Source of the DNA: Pseudomonas frederiksbergensis
GTDB taxonomy: Bacteria > Pseudomonadota > Gammaproteobacteria > Pseudomonadales > Pseudomonadaceae
Direction: 5' to 3'
Length of the DNA stretch: 64,000 nt
Assembly (NCBI RefSeq): GCF_003732665.1
Contig: NZ_MOBP01000005.1
Coordinates: forward strand, 372,001 to 436,000
The notes beneath the pieces were generated by a model. It ran no database searches and was not told the origin of the DNA. It worked only from the letters and a program-made list of their open reading frames with translations. Shown piece after piece: positions 40,138-49,983 of this stretch; positions within the stretch are counted from its first letter, which is position 1, and each line of letters starts with the position of its first letter. A program made the translations under genes and the position numbers.

Positions 40138-41538
40138 TTACTCGCCCGTGGTGCTCGGGGCGCCGGCGGCGCGTTTGCGCTTGGCGCCGCCGCTGCGACG
40201 ACGCTTGCGCGGTGCACCGGTGCCGTCATCCTTGCCGCTGAGGTCGCGGATCATGTCGCGACGTTCGCTGTCATTGGCGTCCTGATAATCCGTCCACCAT
40301 TCGCCCAGGCCATCGGTCTGCTCGCCGGCGCTTTCGCGCAACAGCAGGAAGTCGTAACCGGCGCGGAACCGCGGGTTGTCCAGCAACAGGTCGGCGCGCT
40401 TGCCGCTGCGACGTGGCAGACGCTCCTGCATGTCCCAGATCTCGCGGATCGGCATGGTGAAGCGTTTCGGAATCGCGATGCGCTGGCATTGTTCGGCGAT
40501 CAGCTCGTGAGCCGCTTCCTGCATCGCCGGAATCGGCGGCATGCCGCGTTCCTGCAGACGCAACACGCGTGCCGGCAGGGCAGGCCACAACAAGGCTGCA
40601 AACAGGAACGCCGGGGTCACCGGTTTGTTCTGCTTGATTCGCAGGTCGGTGTTGATCAGCGCTTCACTGATCAGCGTGTGCGTGTACGTCGGGTTGTATT
40701 CCAGCGCCTCGGCACTGGCCGGGAACAATGGATCGAACAACTGCAAGTCGACCAGCATCTCAAAGGTGTCCGCGGCATGGCCGGAGAGGAACAGCTTGAG
40801 TACTTCTTCGAACAGACGTGCCGACGGAATCTCGCGCAGCATCGGCGCCAGGTCGCGGATCGGCGCAGCGCTGTGTTTTTCGATACCGAAATTCAGCTTG
40901 GCGGCGAAACGCACGGCCCGCAGCATCCGTACCGGGTCTTCCTGGTAGCGTTGCTTCGGGTCGCCGATCAGGCGGATCAGGTGATTGCGGATGTCGTGTA
41001 CGCCGTTGGCGTAGTCGAGGATGCGCTCGCTGACCGGATCGTAATACAAGGCGTTGATGGTGAAGTCGCGGCGTTGCGCGTCTTCTTCCAGGGTGCCGTA
41101 GACGTTGTCGCGCAGGATGCGCCCGCTCTCGTTGCGGGAAGACTGGTTGCTGTCTTCCTCTTCATCGTTTTGCGGGTGATTGGCGCGGAACGTCGCGACT
41201 TCAATGATTTCGCGGCCGAAGTGAATGTGCACCAGTTTGAAGCGGCGACCGATGATCCGCGCATTGCGGAATTCGGCCCGTACCTGTTCAGGGGTGGCAC
41301 TGGTGGCGACGTCGAAATCTTTCGGCGTGATGCCGAGCATCATGTCGCGCACGCAACCGCCGACCAGGTAAGCCTGGTAACCGGCGTTCTGCAGGCGTTC
41401 GACAATATTCACCGCGTAGCGGCTGAATTGCCCCTTCTGCAGCGAATGTTGGCCGCTGTTGAGCACTTCAGGCGTGCTGCGGATGTGTTGCGTATGACGC
41501 TTGGGAGAACGGAATGACTGGAACAGCTTCTTCAGCAT
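40138..41538 (-). CDS. pcnB: Poly(A) polymerase PcnB
   Basis: 466 residues from ATG 41538 (MLKKLFQSFRSP). The frame is open to 41673 but without supporting signals. Class II nucleotidyltransferase core YLVGGCVRDMMLGITPKDFDVAT with the DxD metal pair; RRDFTINALYYD; DPVRMLRAVRFAAKL. The tail is Lys/Arg-rich (KRRRSGGAKRKR), typical of PcnB. Adds A-tails that promote RNA decay. It lies directly downstream of crcZ. Confidence 0.95.
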   Translation of the reverse strand: MLKKLFQSFRSPKRHTQHIRSTPEVLNSGQHSLQKGQFSRYAVNIVERLQNAGYQAYLVGGCVRDMMLGITPKDFDVATSATPEQVRAEFRNARIIGRRFKLVHIHFGREIIEVATFRANHPQNDEEEDSNQSSRNESGRILRDNVYGTLEEDAQRRDFTINALYYDPVSERILDYANGVHDIRNHLIRLIGDPKQRYQEDPVRMLRAVRFAAKLNFGIEKHSAAPIRDLAPMLREIPSARLFEEVLKLFLSGHAADTFEMLVDLQLFDPLFPASAEALEYNPTYTHTLISEALINTDLRIKQNKPVTPAFLFAALLWPALPARVLRLQERGMPPIPAMQEAAHELIAEQCQRIAIPKRFTMPIREIWDMQERLPRRSGKRADLLLDNPRFRAGYDFLLLRESAGEQTDGLGEWWTDYQDANDSERRDMIRDLSGKDDGTGAPRKRRRSGGAKRKRAAGAPSTTGE

Positions 41539-41644
41539 GGGATGCACTGTTTGAAGGAATGTTCGGCCATAACGAAGAATGACCGCATGATGGGCCGGGA
41601 TTCTAGCATTTAGTCGGGGGATGGTGTAGGAGACAGCAAAGATG

Positions 41645-41675
41645 AGCTGTAAGCCGCAAGCTTTAAGCTGCAAGC
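41645..41675. repeat. Short palindromic repeat, AGCTgtaagc/gcaAGC type
   Basis: AGCTGTAAGCCGCAAGC followed by TTTAAGCTGCAAGC: two near-repeats of an AGCTG(T/C)AAGC unit. A family of this kind recurs in Pseudomonas intergenic regions; only one copy is seen in the window. Confidence 0.5.
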
Positions 41676-41704
41676 GAAGGATGCGCAGGGGTGTTTTTTA
41701 TCAA

Positions 41705-42081
41705 ATCGCAGAAACTACAAGGGGAGCCGAAGCTCCCCAAGAAGTAGTTGCATGCTCTATTTTTATTATTGGTTTCGGGCTTTTTGTTTTTGTTAAGTGC
41801 CCTCGCCATGAAGTTTTTCCTTCATGACCCTCCCAATCGGGAGCCAAGAGCAAACGGATTGCTTTGGTCGCTGTGTTGCAGTGATCTTGCGATCCAACCA
41901 GTTCAGGCTCTGTCTTAGGACAGTTTTTGTTGTTCTCGGCCTGGTCGTGGGGCAAGCCCCAAATACAACGCCTCTCCAAAAGAATCAGTTAGCTGCGCCT
42001 CTCGCCGTCTTGTTTTTATTGTGCGTGAGTCGATTCGTCTTATTTTTATTGTCTTGTGCATTGCTTGTTATTGTTCTTGTA
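41705..42081 (-). ncRNA. crcZ: CrcZ small RNA (sequesters Hfq/Crc)
   Basis: About 377 nt, minus strand, between cbrB and pcnB, the known locus of crcZ. The transcript contains several A-rich Hfq-binding motifs: AACAATAACAAG, GACAATAAAAATAAG, CACAATAAAAACAAG, GAACAACAAAAAC, TAACAAAAACAAAAAG and CCAATAATAAAAATAG. It begins about 12 bases after a sigma-54 promoter and ends at a GGGGAGC-TTCG-GCTCCCC hairpin. CrcZ titrates Hfq/Crc away from target mRNAs when poor carbon sources activate CbrAB. Exact ends are estimated. Confidence 0.92.
41718..41738 (-). terminator. Terminator hairpin of crcZ
   Basis: Minus strand GGGGAGC-TTCG-GCTCCCC followed by TTGTAGTTT. Perfect 7-bp stem with a TTCG tetraloop. 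Confidence 0.85.
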
Positions 42082-42091
42082 CTAAGCATAT

Positions 42092-42107
42092 AGCAGGGTG
42101 CGTGCCA
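42092..42107 (-). promoter_or_regulatory. Sigma-54 promoter of crcZ
   Basis: Minus strand TGGCACG-CACC-CTGCT: exact -24 TGGCACG and -12 GC at consensus spacing. Start of transcription predicted near 42081. Confidence 0.92.
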
Positions 42108-42166
42108 ACTTTTGCGAGGCCCAGCAAAACAAGGGGTTAGGCCGGGTAGCCAGGTTTTTCGGGGCC

Positions 42167-42201
42167 AAAAAAAACCGGGGCTTCGTTACCGTAAGCCCCG
42201 G
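42167..42201 (-). terminator. Terminator of cbrB
   Basis: Minus strand CCGGGGCTT, 9-base loop, AAGCCCCGG, followed by eight T. The loop contains a GTTAC/GTAAC word like the nearby CbrB sites. Confidence 0.9.
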
Positions 42202-42205
42202 CTTC

Positions 42206-42256
42206 TGTTACGTGAAAAGACTGGGGTAACAGTTTTTTCACGAAGTCACTTGTTAC
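42206..42256 (-). promoter_or_regulatory. CbrB-type upstream activating sites for crcZ
   Basis: TGTTAC (42206-42211), 14 bases, GTAACA (42226-42231): a perfect inverted repeat about 110 bases upstream of the crcZ promoter. A further TGTTAC is at 42251-42256. CbrB is known to bind GTTAC-type inverted sites at crcZ. Confidence 0.78.
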
Positions 42257-42278
42257 CCGCACACCGGACAGGTGACGT

Positions 42279-43715
42279 TCAGCTTTCGCTGGCCACCCCG
42301 GTTTTGCGCCGTGGAATGCCCAGGCGTTGGCGACGTTCCCACAAGCATTTGCGGCTGACCCCGAGTTTGCGGGCCAGTTCGGTTTCGGTCATGTGGTCCT
42401 GATGCTCAAGGACGAAGTGCTGGAAGTAGTCTTCCAGGGACAGGTCTTCGGTCGGCTCATGGCTGTTGTTACCGGCGGCGTTGCCTTGCTGTGGCGGCAG
42501 GCCGATGAAATCGTCGTCGTCCAGATCGCTCAGCTCGATGTCGATGCCCAGCAGCTCGGCGGAGATTTCCGGGCTCTCGCACAGGATGACCGCGCGTTCG
42601 ACCGCGTTTTCCAGCTCGCGCACGTTACCCGGCCAGGTGTAGTGACGAATCGCCTGCTCGGCATCCGGAGCAAACTTCAGATCGGTGCGGTTGACCCGCG
42701 CGCTCTGCCGCTTCAGGAAAGCCTCTGCGATTTCGTTGACGTCAGCACCGCGCTCGCGCAGGGCCGGCAGTTTCAGGGCAATCACGTGCAGACGGTAATA
42801 AAGGTCTTCACGGAACTGGCCGATCTTCGCCAGGCTCTTGAGGTCCCGGTGGGTCGCGGCGATCAGGCGCACATCGACTTTCTGCGACTGCACCGAACCG
42901 ACTCGGCGAATTTCACCTTCCTGCAACACCCGCAGGAGGCGGGCCTGGGCTTCGAGTGGCAGTTCGCCGATTTCGTCGAGGAACAAGGTGCCGCCGTCCG
43001 CCGCTTCCACCAGCCCGGCACGCCCGGCGCTGGCGCCAGTGAACGCACCTTTTTCGTGGCCGAACAGTTCGGACTCGATCAGGCTTTCCGGGATGGCCGC
43101 GCAGTTCACCGAAATCATCGGCGCCTTGGCGCGTTTCGACAGATTGTGCAGGGCGCGAGCCACCAGTTCTTTACCAGTACCGGACTCGCCCTGGATCAGG
43201 ACATTGGAATCGGTGGGCGCGACTTTGCGGATCTTGCTGTACAGGTCTTGCATCGGCGGACAGGAGCCGATGATGCCGATCTCGCCATTGCTGTTATCGA
43301 CCCCCGGTTTCGCCGCGCCATTGGCGGCTTTGCCGATCACCGGTTCACCGGCGGCAGGGGATGACTGGCGATCACGCAGGATGCGTGCGACGGCCTGAAG
43401 CATCTCATCGTGGTCGAAAGGCTTGGCGATGTAATCCACCGCGCCCATCTTCATCGAATCGACGGCCGAACGCAGGCTGGCGTAACTGGTCATGATCAGC
43501 ACCGGCGTGCCCTGGCCAAGCTTGATCAATTCAGTGCCCGGGGCGCCAGGCAGGCGCAGGTCACTGACGATCAGGTCAAACGTGGGAATGCTGAAACGCT
43601 CTTGTGCTTCCTGCACGGATCCGGCTTCGCTGACCTGGTACTGATTACGTTCCAGCAGGCGGCGCAAGGCGGAGCGGATAATTGTTTCGTCTTCGACGAT
43701 CAAAATGTGCGGCAT
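42279..43715 (-). CDS. cbrB: Response regulator CbrB (sigma-54 activator)
   Basis: 478 residues. Receiver [17 protein letters not shown] with the phospho-Asp in [16 protein letters not shown]+ domain with Walker A GESGTGKE, canonical GAFTGA loop ([12 protein letters not shown]), Walker [13 protein letters not shown]; a long Q/N-rich linker; C-terminal Fis-type HTH ([22 protein letters not shown]). Activates crcZ and genes for use of poor carbon and nitrogen sources. Lies 22 bases after cbrA. Confidence 0.96.
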   Translation of the reverse strand: MPHILIVEDETIIRSALRRLLERNQYQVSEAGSVQEAQERFSIPTFDLIVSDLRLPGAPGTELIKLGQGTPVLIMTSYASLRSAVDSMKMGAVDYIAKPFDHDEMLQAVARILRDRQSSPAAGEPVIGKAANGAAKPGVDNSNGEIGIIGSCPPMQDLYSKIRKVAPTDSNVLIQGESGTGKELVARALHNLSKRAKAPMISVNCAAIPESLIESELFGHEKGAFTGASAGRAGLVEAADGGTLFLDEIGELPLEAQARLLRVLQEGEIRRVGSVQSQKVDVRLIAATHRDLKSLAKIGQFREDLYYRLHVIALKLPALRERGADVNEIAEAFLKRQSARVNRTDLKFAPDAEQAIRHYTWPGNVRELENAVERAVILCESPEISAELLGIDIELSDLDDDDFIGLPPQQGNAAGNNSHEPTEDLSLEDYFQHFVLEHQDHMTETELARKLGVSRKCLWERRQRLGIPRRKTGVASES

Positions 43716-43737
43716 TGATTCGATACTCTCGACGGTC

Positions 43738-46692
43738 TCAGTTCACAGCGGACGTCGCTTCGACATGACGCGGTAAGGTCACCCGGATACGGGTGCCGCG
43801 TTGGCTTTGTACATCAGCCGGGCTGTCGATGGTGATTTGTCCATAATGCTCTTCAACGATGGAATAGACCAGTGCAAGGCCCAGACCGGTGCCTTCGCCA
43901 GGATCCTTGGTGGTGAAGAAGGGTTCGAACAATCTATCCATGATGTTCTTCGGAATTCCGCTGCCTTCGTCTTCCACGATCAGATCGACCGTGTGTTCGC
44001 CGGCTTCGCTTTTGACCCGCACCGCACTGTGCGGCGGTGAGGCGTCGCGAGCGTTGGAGAGCAGGTTGATCAACACCTGGGCCAGCCGCTGGGGATCGCC
44101 TTCGACCCAGTGATCGGGGTCGCACAGGTTGTAGAACTGTACTTCGAAATTGCGCCGGTTCAGGGCCAGCAGGCCGATGGCATCCTGGGCCACTTCCGCC
44201 AGACAGACGGGCTCATCGCTGTGCTGATGACTGCCGGCGTGGGCGAAGCTCATCAACGACTGAACGATGCGCGACACGCGTTTGGTCTGCTCCAGAATCT
44301 GCCCGCTGATTTCCGTCAGCTCGGCGTCTTCCTCGCGTTCTTCGCGCAGGTTCTGCGCCAGGCAGGCGATGCCGGTGATCGGGTTGCCGATTTCATGGGC
44401 CACCCCCGCCGCCAAACGGCCAATGCTCGCCAAGCGTTCGGAATGCACCAGTTTGTCTTCGAGCATCTGGGTTTCGGTCAGGTCTTCCACCAGCAGCACC
44501 AAACCACTATTACCCGGCGCCAGGGGTTCATCGATGGCCGCTTTGTGCAGGTTCAGCCAGCGGGTCTGGCCATCGAGGGCCAGGTGCTGTTTGTGCAAGT
44601 GCTCGTCGGGCAGGTTGATAAAACCTTGCAACAATTCTTTCCACGGATCGCCAATCGTACTCAAGCGCGAACCGACCACCCGCTGCGCGGCGATCCCGGT
44701 CAGTTCCTCCATGGCTTTGTTCCACATCAGGATCTCTTGATCCTTGGCCAGGGAGCAGACGCCCATCGGCAGTTCCTGCAAGGTCTGGCGGTGGTAGCGG
44801 CGCAGGGCGTCGAGTTCGGCGGCCAGGCCCGTGAGGCGCGAGTGGTAATCCTCGAGACGGCTTTCGATGAAGTGAATGTCTTCGGTCACATAGTTTTCGC
44901 CGCCGGCCTTATAAGGCAGGAAGGTTTCCACCATGTCCTGGGCAACGCTCGGCCCCATCAGGCCAGAGAGGTTGGCTTCGATGCGGTCACGCAAACGGCG
45001 CAAGGCGTATGGCCGGCGCTCGTCGAAGGGCAGGTAGAGATCGCGCAGGGCCTGTTCGACTTCTTTCTGCGCAGCCTTGGCGCCCAGGGGCTTGGCCAGT
45101 TGCGTGGCGAATTCCTGGGGTGAGGCGGCGTGCAGTTCCCGACGTTGCGGGCGACGCACGTTGTCCACCGCACAAGCTTCGGCGGCGCTGGCCTCTTCCG
45201 GGCTGGCGTTGGTGAACAGCGAGATCAGGGTAAACATCAGCACGTTGGCCGCCAGCGAGGCAATCGCCGCCATGTGCCAACTGGTGTCGTCCAGCACGTA
45301 GATCATGTTCAGCAGCGGAATGTAGAAACCCTGCAGATTGCCCACCAGCGGCATCAACATGGTCACCATCCACACCAGGATCCCTGCGAGCAAACCGGCG
45401 ATGAAACCGCGACGGTTGGCGGTCGGCCAATAAAGGACCGAAAGCACCCCCGGCAAGAACTGCAAAGTCGCCACGAAAGCGACGATGCCGAGGTTGGCCA
45501 GATCCTGTTCCGCGCCCAACAGCAGGTAGAAACCGTAACCGGCCATGATGATCGCGACGATCAGCGCCCGGCGGGTCCACTTCAGCCAGCGGTAGATATT
45601 GCCTTCGGCCGGCGGCTGATACAGCGGCAGCACCAAATGGTTGAGCGCCATCCCGGACAACGCCAGGGTGGTCACGATGATCAAACCGCTGGCCGCCGAC
45701 AGACCACCGACATATGCCAATAGCGCCAACGCCTTGTTGTTGGCGGCGATGCCGATGCCGAGGGTGAAATATTCCGGATTCGTCGTGGCGCCGAGTTTCA
45801 GCCCGGCCCAGAGAATCAGCGGCACTGCCAGGCTCATCAGCAGCAGGAACAGCGGCAAGCCCCAACTCGCGCTGACCAGTGAGCGCGGGTTGAGGTTTTC
45901 GGTAAAGGTCATGTGGTACATGTGCGGCATCACGATCGCCGAAGCGAAAAACACCAGCAGCAGCGTACGCCACGGGCCTTCCTGCAAAGGCGTGTGCAAA
46001 GCGGCGAGGGCGGTCTGGTTTTGCAGCAGCCACAATTCCAGCTGTTGCGGACCGTCGAACACGCCGTACAACGCATACAAACCAACGCCGCCGATGGCGA
46101 TCAGCTTGATCACCGATTCAAAGGCAATCGCGAACACCAGGCCTTCGTGTTTCTCCCGCGTCGCAATGTGCCGCGAGCCGAAGAAAATCGTGAACAGGGT
46201 AATCAGCGCGCAGAAACTCAGGGCCACGCGGTGCTGCACCGGCTCGCGGGTGAGGATGCTGATGGAGTCGGCCACCGCTTGAATCTGCAACGCCAGCAAC
46301 GGCAGCACGCCGATCAGCATGAAAATCGTGGTCAGCGCGCCGGCCCAGGTGCTGCGGAAGCGGAAAGCGAACAGGTCCGCCAGCGACGACAGTTGATAGG
46401 TGCGGGTGATTTTCAGGATCGGGTACAGCAACACCGGCGCCAGCAAAAACGCGCCGGAGACGCCTAAATAGCTGGAGAGAAAACCGTAGCCGTACTGATA
46501 AGCCAGACCGACCGTGCCGTAGAACGCCCACGCACTGGCGTAAACCCCCAGCGACAGGGTGTAGGTCAGCGGGTGGCGAATGATCGCGCGCGGGATCATG
46601 CCCCGTTCGCTGATCCAGGCAACGCCGAACAGCACCGCCAGGTACGCGGCGCTGATCAGGATCATCTGGGTCAGGCTAAAGCTCATCGGCAT
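43738..46692 (-). CDS. cbrA: Sensor kinase CbrA with SLC5 transporter-like domain
   Basis: 984 residues. About 13 membrane helices of a sodium/solute symporter (SLC5) domain in the first roughly 500 residues; then a linker (STAC-like region), a PAS domain ([26 protein letters not shown]), His[21 protein letters not shown] with the phospho-His, and HATPase ([27 protein letters not shown]). CbrA both transports histidine and signals to CbrB in studied pseudomonads. Two near starts (46692 and 46686) both overlap the end of cbrX. Confidence 0.97.
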   Translation of the reverse strand: MPMSFSLTQMILISAAYLAVLFGVAWISERGMIPRAIIRHPLTYTLSLGVYASAWAFYGTVGLAYQYGYGFLSSYLGVSGAFLLAPVLLYPILKITRTYQLSSLADLFAFRFRSTWAGALTTIFMLIGVLPLLALQIQAVADSISILTREPVQHRVALSFCALITLFTIFFGSRHIATREKHEGLVFAIAFESVIKLIAIGGVGLYALYGVFDGPQQLELWLLQNQTALAALHTPLQEGPWRTLLLVFFASAIVMPHMYHMTFTENLNPRSLVSASWGLPLFLLLMSLAVPLILWAGLKLGATTNPEYFTLGIGIAANNKALALLAYVGGLSAASGLIIVTTLALSGMALNHLVLPLYQPPAEGNIYRWLKWTRRALIVAIIMAGYGFYLLLGAEQDLANLGIVAFVATLQFLPGVLSVLYWPTANRRGFIAGLLAGILVWMVTMLMPLVGNLQGFYIPLLNMIYVLDDTSWHMAAIASLAANVLMFTLISLFTNASPEEASAAEACAVDNVRRPQRRELHAASPQEFATQLAKPLGAKAAQKEVEQALRDLYLPFDERRPYALRRLRDRIEANLSGLMGPSVAQDMVETFLPYKAGGENYVTEDIHFIESRLEDYHSRLTGLAAELDALRRYHRQTLQELPMGVCSLAKDQEILMWNKAMEELTGIAAQRVVGSRLSTIGDPWKELLQGFINLPDEHLHKQHLALDGQTRWLNLHKAAIDEPLAPGNSGLVLLVEDLTETQMLEDKLVHSERLASIGRLAAGVAHEIGNPITGIACLAQNLREEREEDAELTEISGQILEQTKRVSRIVQSLMSFAHAGSHQHSDEPVCLAEVAQDAIGLLALNRRNFEVQFYNLCDPDHWVEGDPQRLAQVLINLLSNARDASPPHSAVRVKSEAGEHTVDLIVEDEGSGIPKNIMDRLFEPFFTTKDPGEGTGLGLALVYSIVEEHYGQITIDSPADVQSQRGTRIRVTLPRHVEATSAVN

Positions 46693-46852
46693 CTTTTTGG
46701 CTCTGCAGGATGAAGGTCACGACGATCAGAATCAGCCAGAGCAGATAAGGGCGATACCAGGCGCCAGTGGCGTCGATCCACCAATCCATGATGGCCGGGG
46801 AGAACAGGTAAATCCCCACTACCAAAAGCAGGACCAAGCGATAGATGTACAT
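46676..46852 (-). CDS. cbrX: Small membrane protein CbrX
   Basis: 58 residues translated by hand from ATG 46852 to TAG 46676: MYIYRLVLLLVVGIYLFSP..., with two hydrophobic segments (LVLLLVVGIYLFSPAIM and YLLWLILIVVTFIL). Its end overlaps the cbrA start by 11-17 bases, so cbrA translation is probably coupled to it. A small cbrX gene in this position is known in Pseudomonas. It may help assembly or dosage of the CbrA transporter half. Confidence 0.85.
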   Translation of the reverse strand: MYIYRLVLLLVVGIYLFSPAIMDWWIDATGAWYRPYLLWLILIVVTFILQSQKDADEL

Positions 46853-46929
46853 CCCGGCCTCTCTTTTTTATGCGCGTGCCCGAAAACGTGCGGCGATGGT
46901 AACGGATGGCGGCGCGACTGCAAGTGCCA

Positions 46930-47823
46930 TCACTGCAGTTGCGCTTCGGGCAGGGTCAGTGTGCGCGGGATCCGAGCGGCATCCCAGTGGGCGATGCCCC
47001 AATCCAGCACTTCCCGGGGCGTGGCGTAGGCCAGTTCGCTGCCCGGATTTTGCCCCAGCGCCCGCAGAGCCCGCAGTAACAGTGGCGTCGCCTGATCGTT
47101 GGCCAATGGCGGCGAACGGTAGGATTTGCCGAGTTTGTTGCCGTCCGGCTGAATGATCAGCGGTACATGCAGGTAACGCGGTTGGCGCAGCCCGAGCAGT
47201 TCTTGCAGGTAGAGCTGGCGTGGCGTGGAGTCGAGCAGGTCGGCGCCGCGCACAATATCGGTGATGCCCTGCCAGGCATCATCGAGGACCACGGCCAGTT
47301 GATAGGCGTAGAGTCCATCGCGCCGGCGAATCACAAAATCCCCGACCTCCCGGCCCAGGTGCTGGCGGAACTCGCCTTGCACCCGGTCGATGAAGTGATA
47401 TTCCAGCTCCGGCACGCGCAGGCGGATGGCGGCGTCTTCGGTGCCATGCCCGGCATTGCGGCACAGGCCCGGATAAATGCCGTGATACGGCTCCAGTTGC
47501 TTGCGCGAACAGGTGCAAGCGTAGGCCAGGCCATGGTTGAACAGGCGATTGAGCACTTCAGCGTAGGCATCATGGCGATCACTTTGGCGGACCAACTCGC
47601 CGTCCCATTCGAAACCGTAGCTTTCCAGCGCGTTGAGGATCGCCGCCTGGGCGCCGGGTTCTTCCCGTGGCGGGTCGAGGTCTTCCATGCGCATCAACCA
47701 GCGACCGCCCACGGAGCGGGCGTCGAGGTACGAGGCCAGGGCGGCGACCAGCGAACCGAAGTGCAAATGGCCGCTGGGCGTGGGGGCGAAGCGGCCGATG
47801 TAGGGGGAGGCGGTGGCAGTCAT
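46930..47823 (-). CDS. gluQ: Glutamyl-Q tRNA(Asp) synthetase GluQ
   Basis: 297 residues. A short GluRS-like enzyme without an anticodon-binding domain. HIGH-type motif is PSGHLHFGSL and the KMSKS-equivalent is GNKLGKSYR. Zinc site: CTCSRKQLEPYHGIYPGLC. It attaches Glu to queuosine at the wobble position of tRNA-Asp. It is the neighbour of dksA in many gammaproteobacteria, as here, although a REPIN and the dksA terminator intervene. Confidence 0.95.
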   Translation of the reverse strand: MTATASPYIGRFAPTPSGHLHFGSLVAALASYLDARSVGGRWLMRMEDLDPPREEPGAQAAILNALESYGFEWDGELVRQSDRHDAYAEVLNRLFNHGLAYACTCSRKQLEPYHGIYPGLCRNAGHGTEDAAIRLRVPELEYHFIDRVQGEFRQHLGREVGDFVIRRRDGLYAYQLAVVLDDAWQGITDIVRGADLLDSTPRQLYLQELLGLRQPRYLHVPLIIQPDGNKLGKSYRSPPLANDQATPLLLRALRALGQNPGSELAYATPREVLDWGIAHWDAARIPRTLTLPEAQLQ

Positions 47824-47862
47824 GGAATGATGTTACGTCGTCGAGTCGTGCGCCGGCCACCT

Positions 47863-47950
47863 GTGGGAGCGGGCTTGCTCGCGAAGGGGCCATCAGTTTC
47901 AACACTTATGTTGACTGACACACCGCTTTCGCGAGCAAGCCCGCTCCCAC
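47863..47950. repeat. REPIN doublet between dksA and gluQ
   Basis: REP copies at 47863-47885 and 47928-47950, inverted. Confidence 0.92.
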
Positions 47951-47991
47951 AGAATTTCCACAGGATTTATGCCGGGGTGAATTGCAGAAAC

Positions 47992-48018
47992 AAAAACGGA
48001 GCGTTCGCACGCTCCGTT
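47992..48018 (-). terminator. Terminator of dksA
   Basis: Minus strand AACGGAGCGT-GCGA-ACGCTCCGTT then TTTG: 10-bp perfect stem. Confidence 0.92.
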
Positions 48019-48035
48019 CTTGGTTCAAGTCGAGA

Positions 48036-48476
48036 TTATTTGCCGACTTGCTTTTCCTTGATTTCCGCCAGGGTCTTGCAGTCAACGCACATGTCGGCGG
48101 TAGGGCGGGCTTCCAGTCGCTTGACGCCGATCTCGACGCCGCAGGACTCGCACCAGCCATATTCTTCGTCTTCGATCAATTGCAGCGTCTTGTCGATCTT
48201 CTTGATCAACTTGCGCTCACGGTCACGGGCGCGCAATTCAAGGCTGAATTCTTCTTCCTGGCTGGCACGATCTGCCGGGTCAGGGAAGTTGGCCGCTTCG
48301 TCTTTCATGTGATCAACCGTGCGGTCGACTTCCTGCATCAAGTCCTGTTTCCACTTATTCAGGATCTTGGTGAAGTGAGCGCGCATGGGTTTGCCCATGT
48401 ACTCCTCGCCCTTAACTTCTTTGTAGGGTTCGAAGCCGCTGATCGACTGGTTTTGCTGCTTTGCTTGGGTGGGCAT
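48036..48476 (-). CDS. dksA: RNA polymerase-binding transcription factor DksA
   Basis: 146 residues. Coiled-coil arms flank the tip DPADRASQEEEF, with the acidic residues that reach the polymerase secondary channel. The zinc finger is a four-Cys type, CESCGVEIG ... CVDCK. Acts with ppGpp in the stringent response. The starting segment MPTQAKQQNQSISGFEPY is longer than in E. coli but usual in pseudomonads. Confidence 0.97.
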   Translation of the reverse strand: MPTQAKQQNQSISGFEPYKEVKGEEYMGKPMRAHFTKILNKWKQDLMQEVDRTVDHMKDEAANFPDPADRASQEEEFSLELRARDRERKLIKKIDKTLQLIEDEEYGWCESCGVEIGVKRLEARPTADMCVDCKTLAEIKEKQVGK

Positions 48477-48810
48477 GAAATGGACCGCCTCTACTCTTGT
48501 AATCCATTGCGCAGGATTGCTCCATCACCGACACCTGCCGGCCCTGCGGCTGCAAGCGGGCGAACTTACCAGATCAAAACGGGGCGCGCTACTCCCGGAT
48601 GTCGCGGTAGTGGCCCATGGTGCTTGCAAATGATTGCAAAACCTTGACTGGTGGTGTTGGAGCCCTGATCAAATATTGATTTTAGTCAAACCTGGCGGGA
48701 GCGCTCGGGTCGTTTAGGCCGGGAGTTATAACGGCTCTGACCGCTTTAGGTTCTCGCTCGTTCCAGTGCATGGGTAGAATCGATTCTTTTTCCCCGTTGA
48801 AGGAAGGCTA
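48477..48810. other. Divergent intergenic region dksA / aminotransferase
   Basis: 334 bases. TTGAT-TTTA-GTCAA at 48676-48689 resembles an ANR/FNR half-conserved box (9 of 10 bases), and TATAAC at 48727 could be a -10, but the spacing does not fit a class II site. GAAGGAAGG precedes the aminotransferase start. No gene seen. Confidence 0.5.
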
Positions 48811-49983
48811 ATGGCTCAGCCCTACAGTGCGCGCAGTCGTGCGATCGAACCGTTCCATGTCATGGCGCTGCTGGCGCGGGCCAATGAACTGCAAGCCGCC
48901 GGCCACGACGTGATCCACTTGGAGATCGGCGAGCCGGACTTCACTACCGCCGAGCCGATCATTCAGGCCGGCCAGGCTGCACTGACCGCCGGCAAAACCC
49001 GCTACACCGCCGCCCGGGGCATTCCCGAACTGCGCGAGGCCATTTCCGGCTTTTATCAGCAGCGTTACGGGCTGAACATCGATCCGCAGCGCATCCTGGT
49101 GACGCCGGGGGGCTCTGGTGCGTTGTTGCTGGCCAGCGCCTTGCTGGTCGATCCGGGTAAACACTGGCTGCTGGCGGACCCGGGCTACCCGTGCAACCGG
49201 CATTTCCTGCGGTTGGTGGAAGGTGCGGCGCAGTTGGTGCCGGTCGGTCCGGATGTGCGTTATCAACTGACCCCGGACCTAGTGGCGCGCCACTGGGATC
49301 ACGACAGCGTCGGCGCCCTGGTGGCCTCGCCGGCCAACCCGACCGGGACCATCCTCACCCGTGATGAACTGGCCGGTTTGTCGACGGCGATCAAGCAACG
49401 CCACGGGCATCTGGTGGTGGACGAGATCTACCACGGTCTGACCTACGGCACCGACGCGGCCAGTGTGTTGGAAGTCGACGACAGCGCCTTCGTCCTGAAT
49501 AGTTTTTCAAAGTATTTCGGTATGACCGGTTGGCGCCTCGGTTGGTTGGTAGCGCCCGAAGCGGCGGTCGGCGAACTGGAAAAACTCGCGCAGAACCTCT
49601 ATATCAGCGCGCCGAGCATGGCCCAGCACGCTGCATTGGCCTGCTTCGAACCCGCCACCATCGCCATCCTGGAAGAGCGCCGCGCCGAATTCGGTCGTCG
49701 TCGCGATTTCCTGCTGCCAGCCCTGCGTGAACTCGGTTTCGGCATCGCCGTGGAACCTGAGGGCGCGTTCTACTTGTACGCCGATATCAGCCAGTTCGGC
49801 GGTGATGCCTTCGCGTTCTGCCGACACTTCCTCGAAACCGAACACGTGGCGATCACTCCGGGCCTGGACTTCGGGCGTTATCAGGCCGGGCATCACGTGC
49901 GGTTTGCCTACACCCAAAGCCTGCCGCGTTTGCAGGAAGCGGTGGAGCGCATCGCGCGCGGCTTGAAGAGCTGGCAAGGCTGA
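48811..49983 (+). CDS. PLP-dependent class I/II aminotransferase
   Basis: 390 residues, start with GAAGGAAGG just upstream. Fold type [30 protein letters not shown] (phosphate loop), [28 protein letters not shown] (PLP-pairing Asp and Tyr), and the lysine motif [18 protein letters not shown] with the Schiff-base Lys. The C-terminal [11 protein letters not shown] holds the substrate-carboxylate Arg. Substrate not determinable; relatives are aspartate/aromatic or valine-pyruvate type. It overlaps sfsA by one base. Confidence 0.93.
   Translation: MAQPYSARSRAIEPFHVMALLARANELQAAGHDVIHLEIGEPDFTTAEPIIQAGQAALTAGKTRYTAARGIPELREAISGFYQQRYGLNIDPQRILVTPGGSGALLLASALLVDPGKHWLLADPGYPCNRHFLRLVEGAAQLVPVGPDVRYQLTPDLVARHWDHDSVGALVASPANPTGTILTRDELAGLSTAIKQRHGHLVVDEIYHGLTYGTDAASVLEVDDSAFVLNSFSKYFGMTGWRLGWLVAPEAAVGELEKLAQNLYISAPSMAQHAALACFEPATIAILEERRAEFGRRRDFLLPALRELGFGIAVEPEGAFYLYADISQFGGDAFAFCRHFLETEHVAITPGLDFGRYQAGHHVRFAYTQSLPRLQEAVERIARGLKSWQG

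Larger units (their letters stand above)
41539..42278. other. 740-base cbrB-pcnB intergenic region
   Basis: Contains, in minus-strand transcription order: CbrB-type sites (42206-42256), the cbrB terminator, the crcZ sigma-54 promoter, the crcZ RNA and its terminator, then a short repeat at 41645-41675. No protein gene is supported; short open frames here lack ribosome sites and have skewed composition. Confidence 0.85.

Noticed and set aside
41645..41675. AGCTGTAAGC repeats as a CRISPR-like array
   Set aside because: Only two short imperfect units with no spacers of regular length; consistent with a palindromic intergenic repeat.
41642..42093. Short open frames in the cbrB-pcnB region
   Set aside because: Low-complexity, no ribosome sites; they are explained by the crcZ RNA and its A-rich motifs.
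48676..48689. ANR/FNR-like box TTGAT-TTTA-GTCAA before the aminotransferase
   Set aside because: One base off consensus, and the only plausible -10 (48727) places it near -56, not -41.5. Not enough to call.
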